This document shows, piece by piece, positions 7,620 through 15,864 of a stretch of DNA of 28,758 nucleotides. The notes below the pieces were generated by a model that was not told the origin of the DNA, made no database searches, and worked only from the letters and a program-made list of their open reading frames with translations. A program made the position numbers and the translations under genes. This stretch comes from Candidatus Hydrogenedentota bacterium (GTDB lineage: Bacteria; Hydrogenedentota; Hydrogenedentia; Hydrogenedentales; SLHB01). How positions within the stretch are numbered: the first letter of the stretch is position 1; every line of letters starts with the position of its first letter. Location of the stretch: positions 1 to 28,758 of the forward strand of contig PUMX01000061.1 in NCBI GenBank assembly GCA_003552485.1, given 5' to 3'.

Positions 7620-8372
7620 TTAGTCCGGAAGGTAGTAAACTTGCTTTAACTCTGCCCTGACCATCAACCGCTCCGGGTGATCAAAGCCTTCATAATCCTT
7701 CGGGTGACAGGTTTGAAAGGTAAGGGCCGGATAATCAGTCTCGAAAAGCGGGTTCCAGTTATATTTATCCACAATTTCAAAACCGCTTACCCGGTAAACA
7801 AAGCGGTAACCGGCAGTTTCCAGGTAAACCCGGTCTCCTTCTTCCAACATGTCCAGGTCATAGAAATGATACCACGGGGAGGGACTGTGCCCGGCTATGG
7901 CTACATTGCCATCTTCAGTGCCCGGCAGGGCGCTGAACTGGTAGTGGACCGGCCCTTGATTAAGCAGAGTCATGAGTTCGCGGATCCAGTGGTTATAGTC
8001 ATCTGTAGAAAATTGCCAGGGCTCTTCCCCGACCTGGTCAGGATCGTAGCTGTGGCGGTCACTTGCCACCTCAAGATCAAGATCGATGGCCGGTATGATC
8101 AGGCGCATCGGCGCCCATTCTTCAAGGGTTACCTCCTCCTCTACCGGCTCCAGTTTACCGGTGTCGATAATACTGGTTTCATCTGCACTGAGTCCGGGGG
8201 TTTCTTGCTCATCGCTATTTTTTTCTTCAGCCTCACGGGTTTCTTCCTCTGTTTCCCCTGCCTGGTTAATCGGCATGCAGGCAGCTGCTGCGCTTAAAAC
8301 TAACATCAACAGGACCGCCCCGGCCAGCATGGTAGCCGGTTTTTTTCTTGAGTGCATTTTCATGGCGGTCAT
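7620..8372 (-). CDS. Sortase (cysteine transpeptidase), class uncertain
   Basis: A 250-residue membrane-anchored transpeptidase that cleaves LPXTG-like sorting signals. The N-terminal hydrophobic segment (about 13-31) ends in SAAAAC. Cys32 could be a lipid-attachment site, although Ala at -3 is a poor lipobox, so a plain signal anchor is as likely. An acidic linker (38-85, rich in Glu) follows. The sortase barrel runs from about 88 to 245 with His162 in AIAGHSPS, Cys222 in LTFQTCHP and Arg235 in PERLMVRAEL. TFQTC departs slightly from the usual TLxTC. No pilin or sorting-signal protein is encoded nearby, so it acts on distant substrates. GGGGGG precedes the start. Confidence 0.85.
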   Translation of the reverse strand: MTAMKMHSRKKPATMLAGAVLLMLVLSAAAACMPINQAGETEEETREAEEKNSDEQETPGLSADETSIIDTGKLEPVEEEVTLEEWAPMRLIIPAIDLDLEVASDRHSYDPDQVGEEPWQFSTDDYNHWIRELMTLLNQGPVHYQFSALPGTEDGNVAIAGHSPSPWYHFYDLDMLEEGDRVYLETAGYRFVYRVSGFEIVDKYNWNPLFETDYPALTFQTCHPKDYEGFDHPERLMVRAELKQVYYLPD

Positions 8373-8404
8373 TTTAATCCCCCCATAACAGCTTATTTCA
8401 TAAT

Positions 8405-9169
8405 TTATTCTTCCGGCCGGGGAATGCCTGTAGAACAGGGCACATCAACCAGGCATTTACCGCAAACATCAGCCAGGCTTTCCAGGTCGCTCAACCTTTC
8501 CCCGTTTTCTAAAAGCATCTTGTAACAGCGGTGCCGGTCCAGGCCCTCAAAATGCAGGGCATCGTTAACACATCTTTTTACACATTGCCCGCATGATCCA
8601 TCTGCCCGGTACAGGCACAACTCCCTGCCGTAACGCGGGGTAGGTTCCACCTCCAGGTCGGTGATCAGGCTGCCTATTCGTCCGCAGCAGCCGCTTTCGG
8701 TTATCAACATGTGGTTGAGGCCGAAGGTGCCCACCCCGGCGATGTAGGCAGCACTGCGATGCGACCAGTCGCTCATCAATGCTTCTTCGTCAAAGTTATG
8801 GGTTGCCGGCACGTATGCAGCCTGGTAACCCATCTTGATTAATTCATTTTTCAGGTACTTGTTCATTTCATTGATCAGGCGATTGGTCTCAATATATGCT
8901 ATCCCCCACAATCTCGAACTGTACCGGCCTTCTTTATTGCTCTCCACCACTTCCTCCAGGAAAGGCAAAAAGTAAGTGATTACTGTCCTGGCTTCATCAA
9001 GAAAATCCCGGGGCAGTTCGTGACTGGGCCTGACTATCTCTTTGAGCCTGGCAAAGAGCGGATCGTCTGCCCTGGCATAACCGGTGTGGGGTTTGCCCCA
9101 GCTGATAGCGCTGGTTTTAGAAAAATCAGCAATATAATCCTCTATCAAGCCTTCGACCTTAGCTTTCAT
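8405..9169 (-). CDS. QueG-like iron-sulfur protein (short epoxyqueuosine reductase homologue)
   Basis: A 254-residue protein related to the cobalamin and Fe-S dependent epoxyqueuosine reductases (tRNA modification). It contains the characteristic AGVGTFGLNHMLIT segment (about 144-157) and a cysteine-rich C-terminal half with Cys at 161, 162, 185, 193, 196, 200, 215, 236, 239 and 245. The ferredoxin-like clusters are atypical: CGQCVKRC (CxxCxxxC) rather than CxxCxxCxxxCP, and CGKCLVDVPC. True QueG is usually longer (over 300 residues), so this is more likely one of the uncharacterised paralogues common in anaerobes than the tRNA enzyme. GGGAGG precedes the start; the sortase gene follows after 32 bases. 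Confidence 0.75.
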   Translation of the reverse strand: MKAKVEGLIEDYIADFSKTSAISWGKPHTGYARADDPLFARLKEIVRPSHELPRDFLDEARTVITYFLPFLEEVVESNKEGRYSSRLWGIAYIETNRLINEMNKYLKNELIKMGYQAAYVPATHNFDEEALMSDWSHRSAAYIAGVGTFGLNHMLITESGCCGRIGSLITDLEVEPTPRYGRELCLYRADGSCGQCVKRCVNDALHFEGLDRHRCYKMLLENGERLSDLESLADVCGKCLVDVPCSTGIPRPEE

Positions 9170-9370
9170 AATTTCAGCACCTCCCGCAGCATGAAGCCGG
9201 ATATTTTAAGATCATTTCAAAAGATTTATAGCTCAACAGCAGGCAGCTGATCTTTTTTTCCATAATATTATACTTGTAAAGCAACTTAGCCTGCTGCTCT
9301 TGTTGAATGATAAACGGCACCATGAGAGCGATTCGAATGTCCTTTGAAGCATCGTTTTAAGGACGTATGG

Positions 9371-9402
9371 AACACAGAAGAACCGTCCCCTGGTGCTGTT
9401 TA
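9371..9402. repeat. Possible REP-like repeat fragment
   Basis: This intergenic sequence contains AGAAGAACCGTCCCC between AACAC and GTGCTGTT. It resembles the GAACCGTCCCC-type dispersed repeats I know from many clostridial genomes, often linked to IS200/Y1-type transposases. Only one copy is in the window, so this rests on recalled resemblance. Confidence 0.4.
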
Positions 9403-9409
9403 AGAATGG

Positions 9410-10432
9410 TCAGCGCAGAATAAAACCCTGCCCCAGTGGATCTTCCGGGTCAATTAACATGGTATTGTAGCCGCAGATATGAGCCGAGCCGGTTATTTTG
9501 GGAATTACCGCCCGGTAAGGCCCCAGTTCAGTTTCTCCCGTGATCTCTCCCTTGAAGCAGGTTCCCAAAATACTTTCCACCACGAAGGGCTCTCCCACCT
9601 GGAGCTGGCCGCGGGCAAAATGAAGCGCCGCCCTGGCGCTGACCCCGGTCCCGGTTGGGCTCCGGTCTACTTCCCCGTCGGCAAACACGCACACGTTACG
9701 GCTGTGGTTGCCGGCTTCCCGGGCTTTTCCGACAAAAATCACCCCGTAAAGAAAACTCAAGTCCTCTTCAAAGGGATGCCTGATTTCCCGCTCCGCCACG
9801 ATTGCTTCTTTTATAGCAGTACCCAGTTCGATTAAGCGGCTGAAACCGCTCGCATCCAGGGGAACTCCAACAGAAGCGGCGTCAACAAAAGCGTAAAATG
9901 CGCCGCCGTAGGCAATATCATAGCTGATCCGGCCCAGCCCGGCAACGCTCACTTCTTGATCCAGGGCATAAACAAAAGAGGGCACATTATGAAATGATAC
10001 CTCAGTGACCCGCCCTCCCTCCCACCCGGGAAAGGCGGTTACCCTTCCGGCAGGGGTGTCGATCTTAATCTCTTTCCTGCCCTGCAAACTATCGATCATC
10101 CCCGTTTCCAGGGCCACCCTGGTTACAGCAATGATCCCGTGACCGCACATACTGCTGTATCCCTCGTTGTGGAGGAAAAGTACTCCAAAGTCTCCGTCAT
10201 CTGTGACCGGTTCGGTAATTACACAACCGTACATATCGGCGTGGCCGCGCGGTTCCCACATCGTGGCGGTCCGCAGATGGTCGAGGTGTTTCAGGGCATA
10301 GCTTCTTTTGGCCAGGATGGTATCCCCCGGCAGCTCCGGGTAACCGCCAGTAAATATACGCAGCGGTTCTCCCCCCGTATGAGCATCAATCGCCGTTACC
10401 CTGGTCCAACCTTCAGGAATTTCCCAGTTCAT
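9410..10432 (-). CDS. Proline racemase family enzyme with Cys/Thr active site (trans-3-hydroxy-L-proline dehydratase)
   Basis: A 340-residue member of the proline racemase fold. The first catalytic residue is Cys96 in MCGHGIIA, but the second is Thr260 in DRSPTGTGVSA instead of Cys. Cys/Thr is the established signature of trans-3-hydroxy-L-proline dehydratase, which makes delta-1-pyrroline-2-carboxylate. It shares the general plan (AHTGGEPLRI, EPRGHADMYG) of the Cys/Cys paralogue at 6497-7501 but is clearly divergent, so this is an old duplication or separate acquisition and not a recent copy. AAGGATG precedes the start. Upstream is a 313-base gap to the GntR gene; downstream 240 bases separate it from the QueG-like gene. 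Confidence 0.87.
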   Translation of the reverse strand: MNWEIPEGWTRVTAIDAHTGGEPLRIFTGGYPELPGDTILAKRSYALKHLDHLRTATMWEPRGHADMYGCVITEPVTDDGDFGVLFLHNEGYSSMCGHGIIAVTRVALETGMIDSLQGRKEIKIDTPAGRVTAFPGWEGGRVTEVSFHNVPSFVYALDQEVSVAGLGRISYDIAYGGAFYAFVDAASVGVPLDASGFSRLIELGTAIKEAIVAEREIRHPFEEDLSFLYGVIFVGKAREAGNHSRNVCVFADGEVDRSPTGTGVSARAALHFARGQLQVGEPFVVESILGTCFKGEITGETELGPYRAVIPKITGSAHICGYNTMLIDPEDPLGQGFILR

Positions 10433-10745
10433 TTAGATCATCCTTCCACAGCTTCAAAGGTTTACCTGCATATTATTTGCTATTCTATTTTACATTAAAA
10501 CAGGCAAGCGGGAAATGAAAACCGGGGCAAGGCTATTTATATTTGTGTCAGAAAAGGGGTTATGGAAATAGCGGGGCGCCCGACCGGTTAAAGGCCAGAA
10601 CGACCCGTATTAGTAGAAAACCCTCCCGTTGCTGCATTCCATGGCAGAAAAAAGGATTAATGCCAGCTACTGCCGGAAGCTCTGAAGACCCATGTTCCAG
10701 CTTATATTAACGCAGGCTGGTCAAAACAGTTTTAAGCATATATTT
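10433..10745. other. Intergenic region between the GntR regulator and the hydroxyproline dehydratase genes
   Basis: No gene or strong hairpin terminator was found. On the minus strand there is a T6 run near 10650 after a weak inverted repeat. The 60 bases before the dehydratase start are AT-rich and must hold its promoter, but the best hexamer pair (TTTTAA/AATAAT) is weak. Confidence 0.4.
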
Positions 10746-11465
10746 TCAACCCGGCACGTAGGAGGTTACAACATCCTTTGCCACTTCTTGAAGGTGCTTT
10801 CTCATCGCATTTTCCGCAGCTTCAGGATCCCGATCAGAAATCATTCGAGCAATGTAAATATGATCATCTAACGATTTCTGCGCCCTGCCGGGAACGGTCA
10901 TTGCCTTGGCCCTGCTTTCCGCCAGCGCGCCCATAAGGTTGTTCATAATTGTCTTTGCTATTGTGTTCCCTGATGCTTCAGCAATAAGCAGATGAAATTT
11001 AGTGTCGTGTTTGGCCAAAACGGCTAGTTGTCCAGTCGGCAGGTTCTCCATTTTCTCCTTAACGGATTGAAGCAAATCGTTCAGCTCTTGAATGATCGAA
11101 CTTGCTCCCCTTTCAGCTGCCCAGGCAGCCGACTGCGGTTCAAGCAAAAGGCGAATTTCAAAAAGCTCTTTGATCATTATCTCATCCGGCACCAGTTGTC
11201 TGGCAAATTCAGCAATTAAAGTATCTTGATCGGCATCTTTTATAAAAACCCCAACTCCGTGCCTGATCTGGACAAGATTCGCCGCCTCCAGGTGGACTAG
11301 AGCCTCACGCAAAGAGCCCCGACTGACTTTGAGCATACCTGCCAGCTCCCGTTCAGGGGGCAGCTTATCGCCCGGTTTAAACTCTCCACTAATAATGGCA
11401 TCTTTTATTACAGAGGCAACCCGCTTTTGCATAGAATCCGTTGACCTTCGTACAGGCTCAAACAA
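10746..11465 (-). CDS. FadR-type GntR-family regulator (FCD domain)
   Basis: A 239-residue DNA-binding regulator. The winged helix (about 10-76) shows GEFKPGDKLPPERELAGMLKVSRGSLREALVHLEAANLVQIRHGVGVFI, in order the GntR hallmarks. The C-terminal FCD ligand domain keeps the metal-binding set Asp154, His158, His202 and His224, so a metal-bound carboxylate such as a hydroxy acid is the likely ligand. It lies 130 bases beyond the last gene of the long leftward gene train with no terminator between, so it may be co-transcribed or have its own promoter. It is the best candidate to control that train. The start codon is TTG, set by AAGGAG nine bases upstream. Confidence 0.88.
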   Translation of the reverse strand: MFEPVRRSTDSMQKRVASVIKDAIISGEFKPGDKLPPERELAGMLKVSRGSLREALVHLEAANLVQIRHGVGVFIKDADQDTLIAEFARQLVPDEIMIKELFEIRLLLEPQSAAWAAERGASSIIQELNDLLQSVKEKMENLPTGQLAVLAKHDTKFHLLIAEASGNTIAKTIMNNLMGALAESRAKAMTVPGRAQKSLDDHIYIARMISDRDPEAAENAMRKHLQEVAKDVVTSYVPG

Positions 11466-11546
11466 TACCCTTCACTCCTTCACTAAACTGGTATTATGTA
11501 AAATACTTAACAAGTTTGATTATGCTAAAAAACTTCCCTGTTTAAC

Positions 11547-11556
11547 ATACCGGTAT
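11547..11556. promoter_or_regulatory. Candidate autoregulatory site ahead of the GntR gene
   Basis: ATACCGGTAT is a perfect 10-base palindrome upstream of the regulator. A second imperfect palindrome, GTATTATGTAAAATAC (11491-11506), lies closer to the start. Either could be an operator; neither matches the repeat found near the main operon promoter. Confidence 0.3.
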
Positions 11557-11595
11557 CTCGGACAGCTCAAAACCGCACCAAGCTAAACCATACCT

Positions 11596-12372
11596 TCAAT
11601 AATAAAGGTTGTAGATTATATATACCGCCGATAACAATGACACAATAGCCACCACAATGCGAATAGATTCTTGCTTAACCCTGCCTGCCAGCATCGCTCC
11701 ACCCCAGGTACCAAAACCTCCCAGCCCGCCAAGCAATAGAACATAAACAAAATTCACGCTGGTGTATGAAATATGAGCTAAAAATGCAAAGGTTACAATA
11801 AAAATACAACTAAACATGGATGACCCTACAGAAACTTTTGGAAGATATCCGGCATATACCATAAATGGAATGGTAACTATAGGGCCTCCAACTCCCATGA
11901 AGCCAGCCATTATCCCCCCTAGTGCCCCAGCTGTAACAAGAGCATGCTTACCACCTAAGAAACCCAGCCGGGGCATTTCTTCTACATCCAGCATGGAGTT
12001 CAAAGGTTTTTTTTTCTTTTTTGCTTCCTGGGCACCCAAAATAATTGCCGCAGCCAGCAGGAGTGCAGCCAGTGAAAGTCGCAAATACAATTCTTCAATA
12101 TTAATATTAATGGCCAGGCCTGCCAGAACACCCGGCACTGCTCCAATCAAGATCAAGTATACATATTCTTTATTTACAAACCCATTCCGTAAGTATATTA
12201 TTGAAGCGCTGCTTGAGAGGATAATGAACCCCCCCAGACAGGTGGCTATGGCTTCTCTAGCACTGATGTTAAACAAAGACATCGCCAGGGGAGGGAACAA
12301 AAATCCTCCTATTCCGCTTACACCGATGATCACCCCAGCTAAAATTATAAAAAAGACTGTAACAAAGATCAT
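11596..12372 (-). CDS. TauE/SafE-family exporter (probable sulfite exporter)
   Basis: A 258-residue, seven-to-eight-helix membrane protein. The family's two internal repeats are marked by the glycine-rich first helices GVSGIGGFLFPPLAM (about 17-31) and GFMGVGGPIVTIPFMV (about 157-172). A cytoplasmic lysine-rich loop (KKKKK near 115) separates the halves. Family members export sulfite, sulfoacetate or related anions during organosulfonate breakdown. Here it is the last structural gene of the leftward train, 23 bases after the LarA-like gene, and AGGAG precedes the start. With the sulfo-lyase-like genes upstream, removal of sulfite is the simplest role. Other substrates are known for the family, so the substrate is inferred. 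Confidence 0.85.
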   Translation of the reverse strand: MIFVTVFFIILAGVIIGVSGIGGFLFPPLAMSLFNISAREAIATCLGGFIILSSSASIIYLRNGFVNKEYVYLILIGAVPGVLAGLAININIEELYLRLSLAALLLAAAIILGAQEAKKKKKPLNSMLDVEEMPRLGFLGGKHALVTAGALGGIMAGFMGVGGPIVTIPFMVYAGYLPKVSVGSSMFSCIFIVTFAFLAHISYTSVNFVYVLLLGGLGGFGTWGGAMLAGRVKQESIRIVVAIVSLLSAVYIIYNLYY

Positions 12373-12395
12373 CCTGCTTCTCCTAAACCTTCAGC

Positions 12396-13670
12396 TCAGT
12401 TTGCCTTTAAACGCGGGACTACAGACAAGGCGTTCGGCATTAAACATATTTTTGAATCGGGAGCAAGATTTGAAAGACCGACATCCAGTGCTTCCTGCAG
12501 GGAAGGAACACACTCGACTTTCATAATCTGCAGCAGGTCCTTACGAACATCAGCAGAGACCAGGATCGTGCGCGCTTTAACCAGGGTGCGGCACCAGAGG
12601 TAAGCTTTATGAGCTCTAATCTTAAAGGGGCGGCTGTAAAAGTCTTCGAGCACAGCATCAGGTGATCTAAATTGCCCAAGCTTATCTTCAAAAAGGTTAT
12701 CCCCGACACCCTCGTTGAGGCGGGCAACCAGAATTACTGTACCACCTTCTTTAACCACCATCTCCGCATGGTACAGGGCTTTCTGGGCCTGGTACAGATT
12801 AGCATCCTTTGGATAGCCCCCGGGGGTGGCGATGACCAGCTCTGCAGGACCATGGAAGTGGACCTGCGAAAGGGACTCGGATATTCTTAGCCCTTCCCGG
12901 TAAGCATCCATGTAATGCCCGGCTACCGCTTTAACCACTTCTTTCTCTAAGTTTAACACAACATTGAGGATCATATCTATGCCGATTATTCCGCCGATTT
13001 CATCAATATCCTCTCTTACAGGATTACCGCCGGTATTTCCCGGGCAGGCGCCCTCATCGATCAACATCTTGTGATTTTCCCCGATGGTTTGCTCCCCCCC
13101 GAGACCGATTACTGCACCTTTTGCCCCTCCGGTGAAACCAACAAACTGGTGCGGTTCAATCATCCCAATCACAATACGATAGTCGCATTCCAGGTAGGAA
13201 TGATTAATAAAGACCGGTGTCCCCCGGGAAGTGGAACCAAGCTCTGCCAGGCTGTCCTGGTCGTAAGCGTCATGGTTGATTATTGAACTGTTGGCGACAA
13301 CATCTTTCGGCAGGAGATAAGCTACTTCTTCTTTCGTTGCGCTGCGGTGCAGTCCGTTGCCAATCATAATTACCAGCTGGGAAGCAGTAATGCCAAAATT
13401 TTGAAACCACTCTAATAGCGAGTTCAGCACAGCCCGGGTCGGTACAGGCCTTGTAATATCATTAACAACCACGGCTACTTTTTTGGCTTTACGCAGTCCA
13501 GAAAGATTTATCTCACCGATGGGGTTGTTTAAAGCGCGAAGCAATTCCCGGCCTAGATCTTCGGCTTTGTCGGCTTTTTCAGGAAGGATGGTTTCCAGCT
13601 TGTAACTGCCAGGTATGCAGCCAGTTTTCATTCCCTTGCCGTAAGGCATTTCAATTTTTAAGCCGGCCAT
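12396..13670 (-). CDS. LarA-family nickel-pincer racemase/epimerase
   Basis: A 424-residue homologue of lactate racemase, which inverts 2-hydroxy acids by hydride transfer to a nickel pincer cofactor. The catalytic set aligns almost number for number with Lactobacillus LarA: Asp71 and Arg74 (NDITRP), His108 (GNGLHR), His174 (EPHQFVG), Lys184 (GGAKG, cofactor attachment), His200, and Gln294/Lys297 (LYQAQKAL). It should therefore be active if the cofactor is made. The cofactor genes larB, larC and larE are not in the window. ATG 13670 has GGAGG seven bases upstream; a longer frame to 13688 would place that site inside the gene. It sits between a DASS carrier and the sulfite exporter. Family members act on lactate, malate, phenyllactate or gluconate; here sulfolactate is proposed. 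Confidence 0.85.
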   Translation of the reverse strand: MAGLKIEMPYGKGMKTGCIPGSYKLETILPEKADKAEDLGRELLRALNNPIGEINLSGLRKAKKVAVVVNDITRPVPTRAVLNSLLEWFQNFGITASQLVIMIGNGLHRSATKEEVAYLLPKDVVANSSIINHDAYDQDSLAELGSTSRGTPVFINHSYLECDYRIVIGMIEPHQFVGFTGGAKGAVIGLGGEQTIGENHKMLIDEGACPGNTGGNPVREDIDEIGGIIGIDMILNVVLNLEKEVVKAVAGHYMDAYREGLRISESLSQVHFHGPAELVIATPGGYPKDANLYQAQKALYHAEMVVKEGGTVILVARLNEGVGDNLFEDKLGQFRSPDAVLEDFYSRPFKIRAHKAYLWCRTLVKARTILVSADVRKDLLQIMKVECVPSLQEALDVGLSNLAPDSKICLMPNALSVVPRLKAN

Positions 13671-13703
13671 TTGTTTGCCTCCAATCAATTAACGCATCGT
13701 TTA

Positions 13704-15143
13704 CTAACCGGCAGTTGAAAAGACCGGCCAGTACCGTAAAAAAAGGTAACCGAATAAAACCAGGATGGCATAAAGAAAACCGCTTATAAACAGACCCCGC
13801 CCGGCCATTATCCGACTGCTCAATCCGTAACCCACGGCAACAGCGCGGCCCGCTGAAGTAGGGAGTATTAAACCAGCATTGGCTGCTACTGTGGCAATGT
13901 AGGCATAAGGGATCGGATTTATTCCGATGGCCTGCATTGAATGAATGACCAATGGGATAACCACCGCAACAGCCGCAGTATTGCTGGATATGTTACTTAA
14001 GAGTAAAGCAAGTGCCCCGAATACCGCCACAGCGAGCAGGCCACCGCCACCTATTACCGGAGAAAGTATTCGTACTAAAAATTCATCGGCCCCAGACAGC
14101 CCTATATAGTTGCCAAGGGCTATGCCGCCGGCAAAAAGGTAAAACAGGCCCCACATCATCCTTGATTCGGCATATTCCCATGTCAGTAACCGCTTGTTTT
14201 TACCTGCAGGCGCTACAAACGTGGACAGCCCGAATATTAAAAATACATAAGCTGGTTCCAGCTGCGGGATAAGCTCTGCATAAAGTGGCCGCATAAAAAC
14301 AGTTACTAAGGCCAGACCAAATATGATTAACGACCATTTTTCGCCCTGCCTGAATGATGAAAGATCTCTGTAAGCCTTGCTGTAATAGTCCTTGCTTCCT
14401 TCCAAAACATCAGTTTCATAAGGAAAAGAAAAAAGATAAATCAAGATCGGAATGGAAAGAAGGATGAGGAGGGGAAACATTCTCACCACCCAGGCAAAGA
14501 ACATAAATTCTTCACCTGTCACCAAATCCTGAATTAAGTTAATGGTCACAAGATTCATCGCTCCGCCCAGCGGCGATCCGAAACCGCCTATGCTGGTACC
14601 CCAGGCAATGGCCAACAAGAAGCCGGTGGCAATCTGGTTGGTTGAAAGCTGATTGTCTTTTATCCCCACATATCTCAACATGGAAATTACTATTGGCACA
14701 AAAGCCGTGGCTACAACCGTATTGGGCAAAAACATGGTTAAAAAAATCGAGAGTGCATACCAGATCATGATCTGGTACTTTACCGTAGTGCCGAATTTAG
14801 AAAGCACAAACAGGGCTATACGTTTATCCAGCCCGCTGGAAGCCCAGGCTACAGTGATCATATTGGCCCCGATCAGGAGAATCACGATCGGGCTGGCATA
14901 AAACCTGAGCACATCCTCAACAGCCACATAAGGGGTGATCGAACCAACGACCAGCGGCACAAAAGCTGTAACTGAAATCGGAACCGGTGTTGTTATCCAC
15001 CAAAAGGCCATCCATATGACCAGTCCAATACCTGACCTGGCTGAAGGATCCACATAATCCACCGGTGCCATAACAATGATAATATATGCCAGGGGGCCCG
15101 CCAATAAATATAACCACATTTTGTGAATGGAATTAACCTCCAT
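13704..15143 (-). CDS. DASS/SLC13-family anion:sodium symporter
   Basis: A 479-residue membrane carrier with about eleven helices. The two signature substrate/sodium-binding motifs are visible: FLPNTVVATAF in the first half, where Pro replaces the Ser of the usual SNT, and NISSNTAAVAVVIPL in the second half, where SNT is kept. The family moves di- and tricarboxylates, sulfate and similar anions. In this gene train it could import a sulfonated carboxylate or exchange an anion. The start is uncertain: ATG 15143 has only a weak site upstream, while the good GGAGG lies just after that ATG, 17 bases before another ATG (15119), which is too far for normal use. It follows a broken radical SAM gene by 100 bases. 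Confidence 0.82.
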   Translation of the reverse strand: MEVNSIHKMWLYLLAGPLAYIIIVMAPVDYVDPSARSGIGLVIWMAFWWITTPVPISVTAFVPLVVGSITPYVAVEDVLRFYASPIVILLIGANMITVAWASSGLDKRIALFVLSKFGTTVKYQIMIWYALSIFLTMFLPNTVVATAFVPIVISMLRYVGIKDNQLSTNQIATGFLLAIAWGTSIGGFGSPLGGAMNLVTINLIQDLVTGEEFMFFAWVVRMFPLLILLSIPILIYLFSFPYETDVLEGSKDYYSKAYRDLSSFRQGEKWSLIIFGLALVTVFMRPLYAELIPQLEPAYVFLIFGLSTFVAPAGKNKRLLTWEYAESRMMWGLFYLFAGGIALGNYIGLSGADEFLVRILSPVIGGGGLLAVAVFGALALLLSNISSNTAAVAVVIPLVIHSMQAIGINPIPYAYIATVAANAGLILPTSAGRAVAVGYGLSSRIMAGRGLFISGFLYAILVLFGYLFLRYWPVFSTAG

Positions 15144-15243
15144 CGGCTTTGAATGCTAATCAATCTTGCAAAAATAGCCGGTTGTTCAAAAAACTCCCTT
15201 TTAAAAGAAGACCATGGTTATGACAGCCTGCTTTTGCTCCGGT

Positions 15244-15863
15244 TTAGATGCCGTAAGCTTTATAACAAGAACGACAGGTTTCGGGATAAGGATAGTCTTT
15301 AAGGAGTCTGCTTAGTTCTCTATCACAATTCCCGTTCCGGCGCCGAACGCTGCCGGGAAAATCAAAGAGGTCAAACTGCCTGGCAAGGCAATCTTGGCCA
15401 AGAACTATTCTATCCTCATGTGCACTGCGAAATTTTAGGTACTCTTCATTTTGCCATATTTCATTTATACCGGAATCTCCAATATTGCCAAAGGACAGGG
15501 GCTCAATCACATGTTCTTCACCACAAAAAATTCTTTATGAGAGCCCCGCCTAATGCACTCATGGGTTTTTGAAATGGCCCCCGCTAAAGAAATTCCAACT
15601 GCATCGACACCAAGACTGATTATGTCTTTACAAATATCAGCGCCGAGCAGCGAACCGTTAGTGGTAAAACTTACCCGGGTTCCGACTTTTTTGGCAACCT
15701 CCAGCATGGACAAAATTGACGGGTGAAGCAGCGGTTCACCCCACCCCTGCAGGTGCACCGATGATTACACTTTGTCGTGACTTCAACTTGCATACAATCT
15801 ACAAGCTTCTCAGTAAAACTCTTTTTTATAAAAGCGGTTATGTTCTTTATAATTGGACATCAT
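15244..15863 (-). pseudogene. Radical SAM/SPASM maturase, broken by deletions and frame changes
   Basis: Three pieces of one radical SAM protein lie in order on the minus strand in different frames. Piece 1 starts just after the YeiH stop (MSNYKEHNRFYKKEFY), meets a TGA at 15810-15812, then continues to VEVTTKCNHRC, the start of the CX3CX2C cluster motif; the sequence breaks off there. Piece 2 (15507-15758) resumes in another frame at HLQGWGEPLLHP and runs through FTTNGSLL and VGISLAGA to VVKNM. Piece 3 (15244-15510) picks up at HVIEPLSFGNIGDSGINEIW and ends with the SPASM cysteines (CDREL, CRSCYKAYGI). Two segments are missing. Cys-rich SPASM proteins of this kind often accompany tungsten aldehyde oxidoreductases, which fits the neighbours, but the product cannot be functional. 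Confidence 0.8.
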
Positions 15864-15864
15864 C

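Noticed and set aside
7677..8297. A 206-codon plus-strand frame opposite the sortase gene
   Set aside because: The minus-strand frame carries the sortase His, Cys and Arg motifs; the plus frame has no recognisable feature.
11816..12526. A 236-codon plus-strand frame opposite the TauE-family gene
   Set aside because: It is the antisense of hydrophobic codons and spans the end of two real genes; no ribosome site.
15810..15812. The TGA in the radical SAM fragment as a selenocysteine codon
   Set aside because: The same gene also has two missing segments and frame changes, and no SECIS-like hairpin was seen after the TGA; decay explains it better.
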